From Diplonema papillatum (lineage: Eukaryota; Euglenozoa; Diplonemea; Diplonemida; Diplonemidae), in the NCBI GenBank assembly GCA_030068145.1, contig JAPJBO010000304.1, positions 174,737-238,736 on the forward strand: a stretch of DNA of 64,000 nt, in the 5' to 3' direction. Of this stretch, positions 54,375 to 64,000 are shown piece by piece. The notes under the pieces are model-generated. The model saw nothing but the letters and a program-made list of their open reading frames with translations, had not been told where the DNA came from and ran no database searches. Numbering within the stretch: the stretch's first letter is position 1; the number at the start of each line of letters is the position of its first letter. A program made the position numbers and the translations under genes.

Positions 54375-55850
54375 CTACGGCGGGCGTAAGTCGCTCCGGA
54401 GGCGCGCTGCAGGTTGCGGCTCTGCTACAGTGAGTGGCGGCACCGGAGTTGGTGCTGCAGCGGGCGCTCTGGCCGGCGGGCGAGCTCGTCTCGCGGGGGA
54501 TCGCCGCCTTGTAACGCTGCGGGCCCTCTTCTTCCTCGCGACTGCGCGGCCTACGGCGGCGGCTAACACCTTGATGGGAAACTTCAGCTTCCATTGAGCG
54601 AAGGCTACGTCCTGAGGGTACACGGGTTTGGCGTCATTCCAGCTGTCTTTGGAGCAAACTGCTACTATGCCGTTTAACATCGCCTCTGTCCTCCGTCCAG
54701 CTGCAAAACGTGGACGGTGTGTGAATCCCAGCATTGCCGGCGCACCCAGGCAGCGTAAAGAGCATACACCCTGACGCCACTTCCCGGGGAAGGCTGAGGC
54801 CCCCGTGTCAGCAAAGCTTAGGTCGTTGATGGCTCGTGTTAGATATCCTATCTGCAACCCTTTTTCGGCAAACGTTTCCCCAGGCAGCTGGATCGCGTGT
54901 AGGCTTCAAAATCCAAAGCGAGTTCCACGCCGGTCGTAGGGGTGTTGACCCAACGTAGATTCTTTAGCCAGTAGACTAGCGTCGCCGCGAAGCGCGTCCC
55001 GTAACTACAATAATAGGAATAGTCTGTGGCAGCAGAAAGTCATGTCCTGCCACGGCATCGAGTACCATCGGGGTTTGCGTCTTCTTCGGCGCTAGTAGTG
55101 CCAGTCTAGTGGACTATGACGACGAGCATACCGGTGAGCGAGAGACCCTTTCGGGTCAATCGAATGTGATACGGCGCGAGATGAGGGCGGCCGTAGACAG
55201 CGGCGGCAAAGCCCACTTGTTGTTGGTCGGCGGGCAAGCCAGCTCGATGGGCTGGAGGGCGCGCGGGATATGGTACATGCCGGGGGAGTTCAGCGTGTTC
55301 GCCTCCGGCGGCAGGTGCGCGGACAGGTCCAAGGTTGCTAACTAAGCTTTAGGAACGCGCTTCAGTTGAGGAAGCGAAAGAAACTACAATAGTAGGAATA
55401 GTCTGTGGCAGCAGCAAGTCATGTCCTACCGCGGCATCGAGTACCATCGGGGTTTGCATCTTCTTCGGTGCTAGTAGTGCCAGTCTAGAGGACTATAACG
55501 ACGAGCATACCGGTGAGTGAGAGACCCTTTCGGGTCAATCGGTGCGACCCGGGTGTGATACGGCGGGAGATGAGGGCGGCCGTAGACACCGGCGGCAAAG
55601 CCCACTTGTTGTTGGTCGGCGGGCAAGCCAGCTCGATGGGCTGGAGGGCGCGCGGGATATGGTACATGCCGGGGGAGTTCAGCGTGTTCGCCTCCGGCGG
55701 CAGGTACGCGGACAGGTCCAAGGGACCCACCCCGAGGACGTCGGCCGTCCTCTTCGCCGGAGGCGCCGCTTCAGCGGCGGCGGTCACGGCGCCGGCGCCG
55801 CCGGCATGCGCATGGTGCTCCTCTTCGCCCCTGTCAAGGGCGGGGCTCAT
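54375..55850 (-). CDS. Partly triplicated gene, first exon and a second exon with retroelement-like text
   Basis: Exon A (55511-55850) starts MSPALDRGEEEHHAHAGGAG, an Ala-rich leader, then PLDLSAYLPPEANTLNSPGM and PIELACPPTNNKWALPPVST, to an ACCG|GTATGC donor. A ~110-bp intron ends TATTCCTATTATTGTAG. The core of exon A is repeated at 55112-55345 and 54028-54250 with the intron (the last copy has the donor changed to GGGATG; the middle has an in-frame stop). Exon B (from 55004) reads YGTRFAATLVYWLKNLRW and GVELALDFEAYTRS; after a frameshift near 54870 come LTRAINDLSFADTG, CSLRCLGAPAMLGFTHRPRF and PQDVAFAQWKLKFPIKV. Splice phase A to B is off by one, so the gene is probably broken. Exon B weakly recalls domains next to RT in some retroelements; unproven. 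Confidence 0.5.
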
Positions 55851-55993
55851 GCGCCCTTTTTCGATTGTGGTTAGACTGTTTCTTGTAGTAAGCGGTCGGT
55901 TTCTTTTTGTTCAATCCTCCCAAACTCGCCCCCACCCGCCCAATGGTGGTTGCACCTTACGTGTCTTTAGAGTGAAGGTTATTGTGTTTCGAC

Positions 55994-56027
<34 letters not shown>

Positions 56028-56519
56028 CCACAGGCAATGTGTGAGGAAACTGAACCGCCCAAATAGGACCTTCTGATCATGATCATTTGCCAATTTGCCA
56101 CCTGAAACCACGTCCAGGATTTGGGCTCAGGGTAGTGCGGTCAACAAAAAATTCTAGTTTCCCTTTCTACATTCTCCTTGTACGGTTGCTGTTAACAATG
56201 CATTGTTGGTGCTAAAAGGGTAGTGGTTAAAAAATGGGGGTAGTAAAAAAATGGAGTGAAGAATTTGGGACCCCAGTGAAATAAAATTAGTAGTTGGCAG
56301 CGTACTGCATGCAACTTCCCAAAGCAGGTGAGTTCCGCTAGTGCGCACAAACAAATTCTTGAGAGCTTTGCAGGTTGCCCTTCCAATGTACTGTTGGTGG
56401 GATTCGCACCAAGCAAGCAAAACAAGAACCTGACACAAAGCCGGCAAAACATGAACCTGATCACACCAATCGTGAAGGCTAAAAAGACGCAGGCAGCGTG
56501 TTTTTGGTGGTTGATCAGA

Positions 56520-56640
56520 ATTTCTTCCCGGAAGCGGCGCCGATGGCACCGCTTCGGCGGCGGCGGCCGGCGCCAGCGTGCTCATGGTGCTCCTCGTCAC
56601 CCCTGTCAAGGGCAGAGCTCATGCGCTCTGTTTAGAGTGT
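56520..56640 (-). pseudogene. Fourth copy of the exon-A start
   Basis: The minus strand repeats the start of exon A (ATGAGCxCxGCCCTTGACAG, GGAGCACCATG.GCA.GC) and the upstream CACTCTAAAC leader, then leaves the homology after ~30 codons. Confidence 0.55.
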
Positions 56641-57337
56641 CTGTGTTTCTTCGATTCTCTCCCCCCAATGGTGCTGCACCTTGAGTGTTTTCTCACGGTA
56701 ACAAACGCGTTGCCATTATTAAAAAAGTGACGGTTTAACAGCGTGCCGTGTTATAGCTGTGAAATAGGAACTACACACGCTCGACAAAACCGACGGTTTT
56801 CTGCACTAAGTTAGTCCATCAATTTTGCAGGTTGCCCTTAAATGTACCGTTGGTGTGATTCGCATCGTTTCGGTAAGAGCTTGGCACAAAACCTGCAAAA
56901 CCCCAGCACGAAGCCGGTAAACCCTGAAACCGACCCCAGGCTGTGTACAGTTTCCAATCTCCTTGATGATAGCTGAAGAAGGTTCTCCGTGACTTTCTGC
57001 TGCAGACTGATGACGGGCCTTGCCTGCACAGCGCTGATACCCTCAAGAAACAAACAGCAACGGTCACGCAATGCACGAGAGGGAGCAGAAATGACGTCAC
57101 GCGAGAGACAGAGAGGACAGACGAGGAGAAGCGAACAACAACAACAACAACACCACCACAAGGACTGGGGGGAACGAGGGAAGAAGTGCGTAGTTTGTTG
57201 TGAAGAAAAAGGGATATTGGTGCTGGGTTTTGAGGGATAAGGAAAAGGTAAGATATGTTTTTTTGCGGTGGCCTCCGCTGGTCTGGTGCTACTTCCATTC
57301 TTTTACACTCGTTCTCTTTTCTACTCACTACTGTGCG

Positions 57338-57505
57338 TAAAGGGGGGGGGGGGTCGAATAATAACAGTTATTTGGCACACGTCTGGTTGTCTAAAAACAC
57401 TACCACTATTTGATCCTGCTACTGTTCGGCTACCCGGAACTTTTTTTATTATTCGGCAAATCGAATAATAACACAGTGTTAGGATTCGACCCCCCCCCCT
57501 TTACA
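57338..57505 (-). mobile_element. 168-bp poly-G/TCGAATA MITE, copy 2
   Basis: GTAAAGGGGGG..TCGAATAATAAC at the left mirrors GTTAGGATTCGACCCCC..TTTAC at the right. The body is the reverse complement of 21829-21996. Confidence 0.8.
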
Positions 57506-57829
57506 CTCTTTCGCTCCTTTACTCTCTTTGACGGGAAAGGACGGGGGGGGGGGGGGGGGGGGAAGAACGTGTTTGGAATGGATATGTGCTCAACACCGCA
57601 ACGGGTCCTGCCTGCGCCGTGTTTCGGTCCTTTGGGTCACGGACACACGAGGCGGACCATCATCAGCGCGGGATGTGTGCCTGCAGACAGGACAGCGGCG
57701 CGGGTCTGGTTTGCAAGGGACAGAAGATGATCCACAATCCCCGGCGGCGTTTGCTTCAGCAACTCCCGTACTCTGGGTGAAACCGGAAGTTCTCCGGAGG
57801 TGGTGGCATTCCAGAAAGGTCGGTCGACG

Positions 57830-58615
57830 GCTGGTCAGCGAATACCGACTTGGATGCTGGACGAGGACAGCAAGAAGCCAAGTAGAAGTGGATCGCTTGA
57901 GCATCACCCATTTTCTGGAACAATGCAGTCGGCGGGCGAGTGTTGTTGCACGCTCATCACTACCGTCAAGATGAATACGGTCAACGAATACCGACTTGAG
58001 TACTGGACAAGGACAGCAACAAGCCGATGGGTGCGAAGGTGAACGCTCGTTCGACTGTAGCGCTGAAGAGGAAGTCTGCAAGAAATGCCGAAAAGGTATG
58101 CCGTATGGGCGACCCTTGGACATCTTGAGCAGATTCTCTCGCAAAGTAAAGCCGCTCGCACAGTGCAGCTTTTCGGGAGGGGTGTTGCTGGTTTGCACAC
58201 GCAGGTCTTTGCGTGCTTCGTGCCCTACCAGCAAATTCAAGGTATGCCGTATGGGCGACCCTTCTAGTGACATAGCTAACTAATCTGGCATGACCTCGCC
58301 TCGATAATCTCAAATGGCGGTGTTAATATTCCACGGAAAGAATCGTTCGCGATTCAAGAAGAGGGATGCCGACTAGAATGAGTATGAATGACATACCACG
58401 TGCTCGAAAGACATGGAGGGAATGCAAAATGAATCGGTCATGTGCCAATGAAAATGCAAAAGTCAAGACCGTTCCTCTCCCATGGGCTGGACATCTTGAG
58501 CAGATTCTCTCGCAAAGTAAAGCCGCTCGCACAGTGCAGCTTTTCGGGAGGGGTGTTGCTGGTTTGCACTTGCAGGTCTTTGCGTGCTTCGTGCCCTACC
58601 AGCAAATTCTCTCCC
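57830..58615 (+). repeat. Short-range duplications, possibly coding
   Basis: GTCAxCGAATACCGACTTGxATxCTGGAC occurs at 57836 and 57979. A ~125-bp block starting ACATCTTGAGCAGATTCTCT occurs at 58119-58243 and 58487-58611. GGTATGCCGTATGGGCGACC occurs at 58096 and 58241, bracketing the first block. The blocks keep a frame with QSKAARTVQLFGRGVAGLH and VFACFVPYQQI in both copies, so a coding origin is possible. Confidence 0.6.
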
Positions 58616-58901
58616 GCACGCCACTCGTAGCATGAGTGGTCCTGGCTATGTCGAGCTACAAACAGCCGCCTCACATTGCTTTCAGCGCTGATGGGGGTCC
58701 GCCTTATGTCTGCGATGCGTTCCTGGTATCTTGCATTCCCCAGAGAGGCTTTTCAGAGTGAAAGTTTTGCTGTGTACAATAAAGACAGCACCCTTGGCCG
58801 TTATTTTCATCACCATACGTCCGCCTTTTATCATAAAGCACGCTAACTGCAAGCCTTCGTCGTACTCTTTCGAGGAGGGATGGCGTTGGTCTTGGTGCTG
58901 G

Positions 58902-58983
58902 GTTTAGAGTTATAGTTCGCTTGAGAATCCGGGATTTTAGAGTCTCCGGGGTGCCCTTCGTCGAATGGGTTCTTTTAAAGCTA
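58902..58983 (+). repeat. Dispersed motif with extended right side
   Basis: TTTAGAGTTATAGTTCGCTT, GAGAATCCGGGATTTTAGAG, TCTCCGGG, then TCGAATGGGTTCTTTTAAAG and CTAA. It matches 37184-37262 more closely than the other copies do, a subfamily. No exon was identified next to it. Confidence 0.8.
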
Positions 58984-59084
58984 ATACGTACTGGGTGGGT
59001 TTGGGGGGGGGGGCATGCATGGCTTCTTTCGTGTACACTTCACTTGCTCGCTTTGGCACGTCAGGTTCGGAAATACTCGGCGTA

Positions 59085-59457
59085 GCTGCTTCGACTCCGG
59101 ATGGAAGGGAGGAAATATAGAGGTGGTGGGGCAAATACAATACAAACACAATCTGAAGAGAAGGACATTCCATCCGACTCAGACGCAGAGGCGACGTGCG
59201 ATCTTGCGTCGGAAGAGAAGGAAAGCCGAATAGGGTCTGCCCTGCATTTGTTCTTCGCTTGCACCACCGTGTGTTGTTTTCTCACTCAGGATTTTGACGT
59301 GTTGTGTTTGTGTGATTTGTCGTGTAGGGGTAGACCCGCATGACCTCACGTCCGTTCAACACGTGGTTCGGTAGTTACAGCACTTGGGATTCCTTCTGTT
59401 CTTTGTCGGGCAGCATCGTCGAGCATTTCCTTTCAAGCTGGCGCTTATGTAAAACAA
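59085..59457 (-). repeat. Dispersed repeat family A, inverted copy
   Basis: Reverse complement of 772-1075 and 39733-40015, including GGAATCCCAAGTGCTGTAAC read from the other strand. A 120-bp insertion with GACATTCCATCCGACTCAGA separates two parts (59157-59245). Confidence 0.7.
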
Positions 59458-59584
59458 TTTGTGACCGACACCAAGGTTTTGAAGGATGAGGGAAAACAAG
59501 AAATTTTGCGGGGGCCCGTTGGTATGGTATGGTAGTTTGTGCTACCTCCGTTCTATTACACTCTTTTGAGGGGGGGAGGGGAGA

Positions 59585-59830
59585 TTGCAGGAACGTGCTT
59601 GGAATGGGTGGGTGCTCAACACCGCACTGGTCCCGTCTGCGCCGTGTTTCGGTCCTGTAAGCCACGGACACATAAGGCGGACCATCATCAGCGCGGAGCC
59701 TGAGTGTCTGCAGACAAGACTGCGGTGTGAGTCTGGTTTGTCAGGCGGCTGTTCGTAGCTCGTCACAGCCAGGACCACCCGTGCTACAAGAGCACAGGCG
59801 AATCCGTCACGGGGAGAAGGCCCCTACAAC
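59585..59830 (+). repeat. Dispersed repeat family C, full copy
   Basis: The longest and best-kept copy of the family described at 18340-18550, from GGGAGATTGCAGGAACGTGC to CGTCACGGGGAGAAGGCCCC. Confidence 0.75.
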
Positions 59831-60654
59831 CGTGTCTGAGCAATCAGTTAAAGTCGAGGAGGGAGGGGAGGGGGGGAACTTTTCCCGCCCAGCCCCCTCC
59901 CCCCAAGTAAAACTGCAGCCTTTCGGTGGCCCCGTAGTCTTTTTCGACCCCCTCCCAAAAAAAACGAAGTTTTCAACACGAGCGGGTCCTGGAAAGCGGA
60001 AGAAATAAAATGTACTCCTACATGATATCCTCAACCAACCGGAAACACCGAGGTGAAACCGGATGCTGCCGTGACGAACCTAGCTTCTTCGTATCTTTCC
60101 TAACTTTTCAAAGGCCGCAGCGGACGGGGAGCTACCGGAGAGGGTGTGTGCGTTGTATGGTAACCTGATACGTGTGTGTGTGTGCGATGATGTGGGTTTG
60201 CGTGGCAGCCTGATACGTGTGCGCTGGCTGTTACACGAGCTTGGTGCTCCGCATGGATGCTTGTTGCCGTGTGCCGTGGGCACCGCCCGCTGCACACGGG
60301 GATTCGTTTGCGACAATAAAACCTCGGAGGGAAAAGACTGCGTGGTTATCCCACTCAAGAAAAAAGAATAGGCGTGTGTTCGTTTGTACGTGCCGGGGGA
60401 GGATTAGCCTGCTAGTGGATGGTAGTGAGTGAATATGATCGTTAGGCTAATCTTCTCCCAAACACGCTGCCAGCGTTCTCTTTCGTGTTTACAATGCATT
60501 GTTACTACGAAAACCCCCTATGCCCCTATGTGCGGCGGGCAAAAAAAATAGCCTCACTACTGGACTTGGCGACTTGGCTGTGCGGCCTTGGCGACTTGTG
60601 GGTCTAGACTCCCCCGCATGTGGACCAACCTGTGGCAAGCACGTGTGGGGGAAA

Positions 60655-60868
60655 ATACTCGAGGGACTGCCTTGTGCTCATTTCGAAGGAGGCTAGAGGG
60701 GGAGAAAACAATACAACTACAAAATGGGTCTTTTTTGTTGAACGCTTACGCCCGCCACTAAACCCAGATTTACCTGTGTTTCGTGTGGGCTACAGCACAT
60801 TTACCTCCTTTGATGTATCGCAACTGGCAGTCTCCTCAAGCATTTCCTACTAAGCAGGTGCTTATACA
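60655..60868 (+). mobile_element. TACTCGAG element (~214 bp)
   Basis: Third full copy. It is inserted in a GTGGACC/CCACACGTGG MITE fragment (parts at 60600-60650 and 61022-61065) and followed at once by a foldback element: three elements nested within 480 bp. Confidence 0.8.
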
Positions 60869-60881
60869 AAAAAATAATAAG

Positions 60882-61019
60882 CATTTATTCGGCAAGATAA
60901 TTTCCGTTTATTTTGTCGAGGTGTCGGTTTTAGTCCCGAGGGAGGCCCAAGGGGGGGCCTCCCGAGGGACTAAAACCGACACCGAGGCAAAATTGGCGGA
61001 AGTTATTGCCGAATAAATC
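60882..61019. mobile_element. Foldback element, ~65-bp arms
   Basis: The left arm GATTTATTCGGCAAxxxxxTTCCG..GTGTCGGTTTTAGTCC pairs with the right arm ending CGGAAGTTATTGCCGAATAAAT. The middle GAGGGAGGCCC/GGGCCTCCC stem leaves only a few loop bases. Nearly the whole element is one hairpin; no coding capacity. Confidence 0.85.
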
Positions 61020-62313
61020 AAATTTACCTGTGGATCCACACGTGGAAATACACGTGGGGAAAGAAAGTCCAATAATATTCTCCTCCTTGGTGTGCGTCTG
61101 GTGCTGCGATTAGCTCCAGTCTCAGTGCCGCCGCGTGAGTAGAAAACGAACCAACTGTTAACGATCTTTGTGTGTTTGCAACATTTATGTTCCAGGTGCC
61201 CGCCATTCCGGTAGGAGCGGGTCAACACTGGTCAACCTTAACATCCCTTCAGACAAGGCCAGAGCGGGCGGAATGACCGGCTTGAGACCCAAGTCCAAGC
61301 CAGCAGTTTTGTCGATTCATCGTGGGAATGCTGAGCGCGTTACGAACCACTCTCTAGGAAGGTGTTGGGCACCGGATTCCAAAGGAATCGGACGACAAAA
61401 GTTGGTGTGACCTCCTGGGCTAGCCTGTTTCTCTCACCATTCAGCAGCTATCTCGGGGGGGTTACCCCATCGTAAGTGCAATTCGTTCTTCTTCCTTTCG
61501 CGTTCATTTCATTGAACGGATCATGATCGTCACCGAGTGAAGCGCACAAAGCATTCTGGAGAGACCTGCTCACGCTGCAGACCTTGCCGCGCAGAGCGCT
61601 TCAGCGGCAGGTTGCAAGTTGCATTTGCGGAGGCAGTGACTGCTGCTCCGGACGCATACTTGATGCGCGTTGGCCTGAACGGTCGTGTGCGCCCCCCCCC
61701 CCCACCCCCTGTGGTCACTCGGGTGCCCAGCGTCTCAAATGGCTGGCGGGGGCTTCTCTGCTCCTTTGAAAAAAGGACAGGCGCTTTCGTTTTGTTTGTG
61801 CGTGCCGGTTGATCGTTTTTCCACTTGTATTTACCTGTGTATATTCAGTAAGGAATTCTGATCAACCACCAAAACTCGCTGTCTACGTCTTTTAGCCTGC
61901 ACAATACATTGAAGGGCAACCGCAAGATTGTTAGTACTTAAAAAGTTGAGCTTTGGCGCTAGAGCGGGAGCTTCCCGCGCGGAGAAAATTGAGAATGGAG
62001 GTGTTGCATCTTGATGAACGGATTTATTTGGCACCCTGAAGTCAATGTCAACCATGCCGACAAGGGGGCGCGCCTTACAACATCAGACTCCGACGATCGC
62101 GCGACAAACGGGCAGTAGGGAGGAGGAAGTATTAACCACTTCCTGACGAAACTACCTAGTTAACTCACGAAAGTTTCGCGGGTGTCACGTTCGCGGGCGA
62201 GAGGCCACTAATGGTCGAAAGTGGTCGCTGTTTGCTGTATCGGAAGATTCCGACACAAATCTTTGAAAGCGTCCTTCACCAGGCAGAAATCCTGCTCCGA
62301 GCTCAACGGATAC

Positions 62314-62397
62314 CTGAGATTCGCCATGGAGCCACCCCTTTTCCCAAATTATACCCTGCCCTGCTCCGTCCTTAAGTGGTTCAGTACAGGCGACGCA
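62314..62397 (-). CDS. Possible 84-bp exon with LIM-like zinc motif
   Basis: The minus strand has CTTGTGTTTACAG, then exactly 28 codons, then ATCTCAG|GTATCC. The peptide begins CVACTEPLKDG and ends IIWEKGWLHGESQ. A CxxC followed by Trp and His at the right distance resembles the first half of a LIM zinc finger, where the next exon would supply the remaining ligands; the expected H-x2-C cysteine is a serine here if no splice intervenes. The frame stays open on both sides, so evidence is the paired splice signals and the motif. Confidence 0.3.
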
Positions 62398-62589
62398 CTG
62401 TAAACACAAGAAGGACCGCCGCTCATGAATCGATGGCTGCAGGTATCCGGGCCGAGGACGGTCGACACAGGTCCCGTCAGATCCCTTCAGGCACTTGTGG
62501 ACAAAAGAAACACGAGTTTTTTGTTTTGCCGTGCCTGAAAATGCACGCATCGGTTGCCGCCAGGCGAGCCTGCGGATGCTGTTGGTGTG

Positions 62590-62985
62590 CAACCGACCGA
62601 TAGCCGCCAAGCGAGCCTGCCGGCCTTGTGCAAGCTAGCCATGCTGTCTGGTGTGCACCCGATAGCCGCCAAGCGAGCCTGCCGACCTTGTGCAAGCTAG
62701 CCATGCTGTCTGGTGTGCACCAGCTGTCTGGTGTGCACCCGATAGCCGCCAAGCGAGCCTGCCGGCCTTGTGCAAGCTAGCCATGCTGTCTGGTGTGCAC
62801 CCGATAGCCGCCAAGCGAGCCTGCCGGCCTTGTGCAAGCTAGCCATGCTGTCTGGTGTGCACCCGATAGCCGCCAAGCGAGCCTGCCGGCCTTGTGCAAG
62901 CTAGCCATGCTGTCTGGTGTGCACCTGATGGCCGCCAGGCGAGCCTGCCGGCTCTGTGCAAGCTAGCCATGCTGTCTGCTGTGCG
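62590..62985. repeat. ~61-bp tandem repeat, about six units
   Basis: Units of GATAGCCGCCAAGCGAGCCT, GCCGGCCTTGTGCAAGCTAG and CCATGCTGTCTGGTGTGCAC. One unit near 62705 has a 19-bp partial duplication. Diverged units lie at both ends. Confidence 0.9.
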
Positions 62986-63301
62986 CCCGACTGTCCCCTG
63001 AACAAGCTTGACCATCAAAGGGACAACGCACCCCTGAATCGGCAACTTTTCTTTTTCTTTTTTCGTTTTGGAGAAGTGGTTGTGGACACCACTGATAACC
63101 ATGTGGCAATCCCTGACCCAGACTTCCCCTCGATCGGGACAGAGAAAACTTTTTTCGCTTGCGAAGGTTCAAAAAGCGACGAAAATCGCAATTCATTCGT
63201 GGGCTAGATGGGGAGGCTAGGACAGGCATCAGCTGGATCCGCTAAGAATGACTCATTCTGCTTAATGTCTAGGCACAGCACGTTTTATCTGAGCAGCATG
63301 C

Positions 63302-63415
63302 CTTCTCTTCAAAGAAAAATGAGAGAGAGAGAGAGAGAGAAAAGAAGAGAGAAAAACAAAGAAGGGAGCACTAGACTTCGTAGGTAAGCAGTGAGCCCAT
63401 GCGGGATGGGGGACT

Positions 63416-63445
<30 letters not shown>
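63302..63445 (+). repeat. GA microsatellite and a 30-base poly-G tract
   Basis: AGAGAGAG at 63322-63342 and a run of 30 G at 63416-63445. Other long G or C runs: 5917-5927, 19741-19760, 23417-23432, 32227-32247, 57543-57562. Confidence 0.95.
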
Positions 63446-63446
<1 letters not shown>

Positions 63447-63901
63447 GCTCTGATTTTCTTCGATGTTCTTGTTTGTTTTCACCAATCTATCCAGGTCAGG
63501 GCTGGAGCTTGGATTCTGGGGTTCGAGCCGAAACCGGGCCAGATCGGCAACGATTCACTCCTGAGGTTTAGTGAGACAGCACTCCAGCAGAATGCTTATT
63601 CGTCTTCACCTTTACATTCAGGGACGCCAGGTAGGGCCGTGCAGTCGTGTCGTGGAATCCAATGGATGACTCGTGTAAACTAGCAATCTGTTTTCCCAAA
63701 ATCATAGCTTTTCCATTTGTGCCCGACCTAATTTTTTACGTGGGCGTTAAATTTAACAAAAACGGGTCAAGGCACGTGTGGCCCTATTTACGCTCTTTTT
63801 GGGCAATCCAAGATCCTATTTCACTGCAGAGGTTGATTGGTTGGTGCCTTGACTCGGGGGCTTTCTCGCGTTGATGTTGGTTGCTGTTCGGTAGTCTTCT
63901 T

Positions 63902-64000
63902 TTTTTTCTAGCGTTTACTGTGGTTTAGAGGTTCGGTGTTTTAGGGTCTCCGGTTGGCCATTGAGGCTGTGAGGCGGGTAGTACGAGGGTTGTAGATATG
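63902..64000. repeat. Variant of the dispersed gene-upstream motif, second copy
   Basis: About 90% identical by eye to 3693-3795 and cut by the window edge. If the pattern holds, a minus-strand exon should end just left of it; none was identified there. Confidence 0.65.

Noticed and set aside
61196-61275. Short exon after TTTATGTTCCAG
   Set aside because: 26 codons to a stop; the upstream intron-end text is shared with 25655-25705, so it may be an inserted repeat.

Overview
This is eukaryotic nuclear DNA. Exons are short and widely spaced. They are bounded by GT/AG signals, sometimes with long pyrimidine tracts and a CTAAC branch-point-like motif. Most of the window is tandem repeats, small inverted-repeat elements, a tRNA-derived SINE and one broken retroelement. 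I cannot fix the taxon. The best gene (35.2-41.1 kb, minus strand) encodes a 702-residue secreted protein of a type I recall from marine invertebrates. The reverse transcriptase at 43.6-46.7 kb is of the tyrosine-recombinase retroelement type (DIRS/VIPER-like). Long poly-G tracts (up to 30 G) are common.

Layout. 0-3.7 kb: the start of a gene with a mitochondrial-type presequence (minus strand, running off the left edge), a decayed copy of it, then a ~330-bp tandem array that ends against an SH3-like exon. 3.8-7.4 kb: SINE, a ~495-bp duplication, a coiled-coil exon and MITE fragments. 7.4-11.1 kb: a poly-Q exon and a 126-bp array made from its splice acceptor. 12.4-16.2 kb: a Cys-rich exon and a 3.4-kb, 11-bp satellite. 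16.5-34.5 kb: dispersed repeats, several weak exon candidates and two paralogous Cys-rich last exons (30.0 and 33.5 kb). 35.2-43.4 kb: the secreted-protein gene and three truncated tandem copies of its first exon. 43.5-48.1 kb: the RT element, split by a 25-bp minisatellite and flanked on both sides by a 24-bp minisatellite. 48.4-51.4 kb: a protein-kinase-like gene, a tandem array made of copies of its last codons, and broken copies of its N-lobe. 52.2-56.6 kb: a tandemly repeated coding segment on the plus strand and a partly triplicated gene on the minus strand. 57-64 kb: MITEs, short tandem duplications, a foldback element and a 61-bp array.

Two themes recur. First, several independent genes have a tandem array whose unit is a copy of one edge of an exon (start, acceptor or end with stop codon). 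Second, a dispersed ~60-bp motif lies directly upstream of confirmed splice acceptors and start codons, and has expanded into a 36-bp array that forms one intron. No operons, CRISPR arrays, rRNA or intact tRNA genes were seen. Gene functions are mostly unknown, and the genes do not form a recognisable pathway. Stretches not listed (for example 0.43-0.55, 1.1-1.65, 18.6-20.0, 24.3-25.6, 26.5-27.5, 28.0-28.7, 63.0-63.4 kb) showed only simple repeats, homopolymers or degenerate pieces of the listed repeat families.
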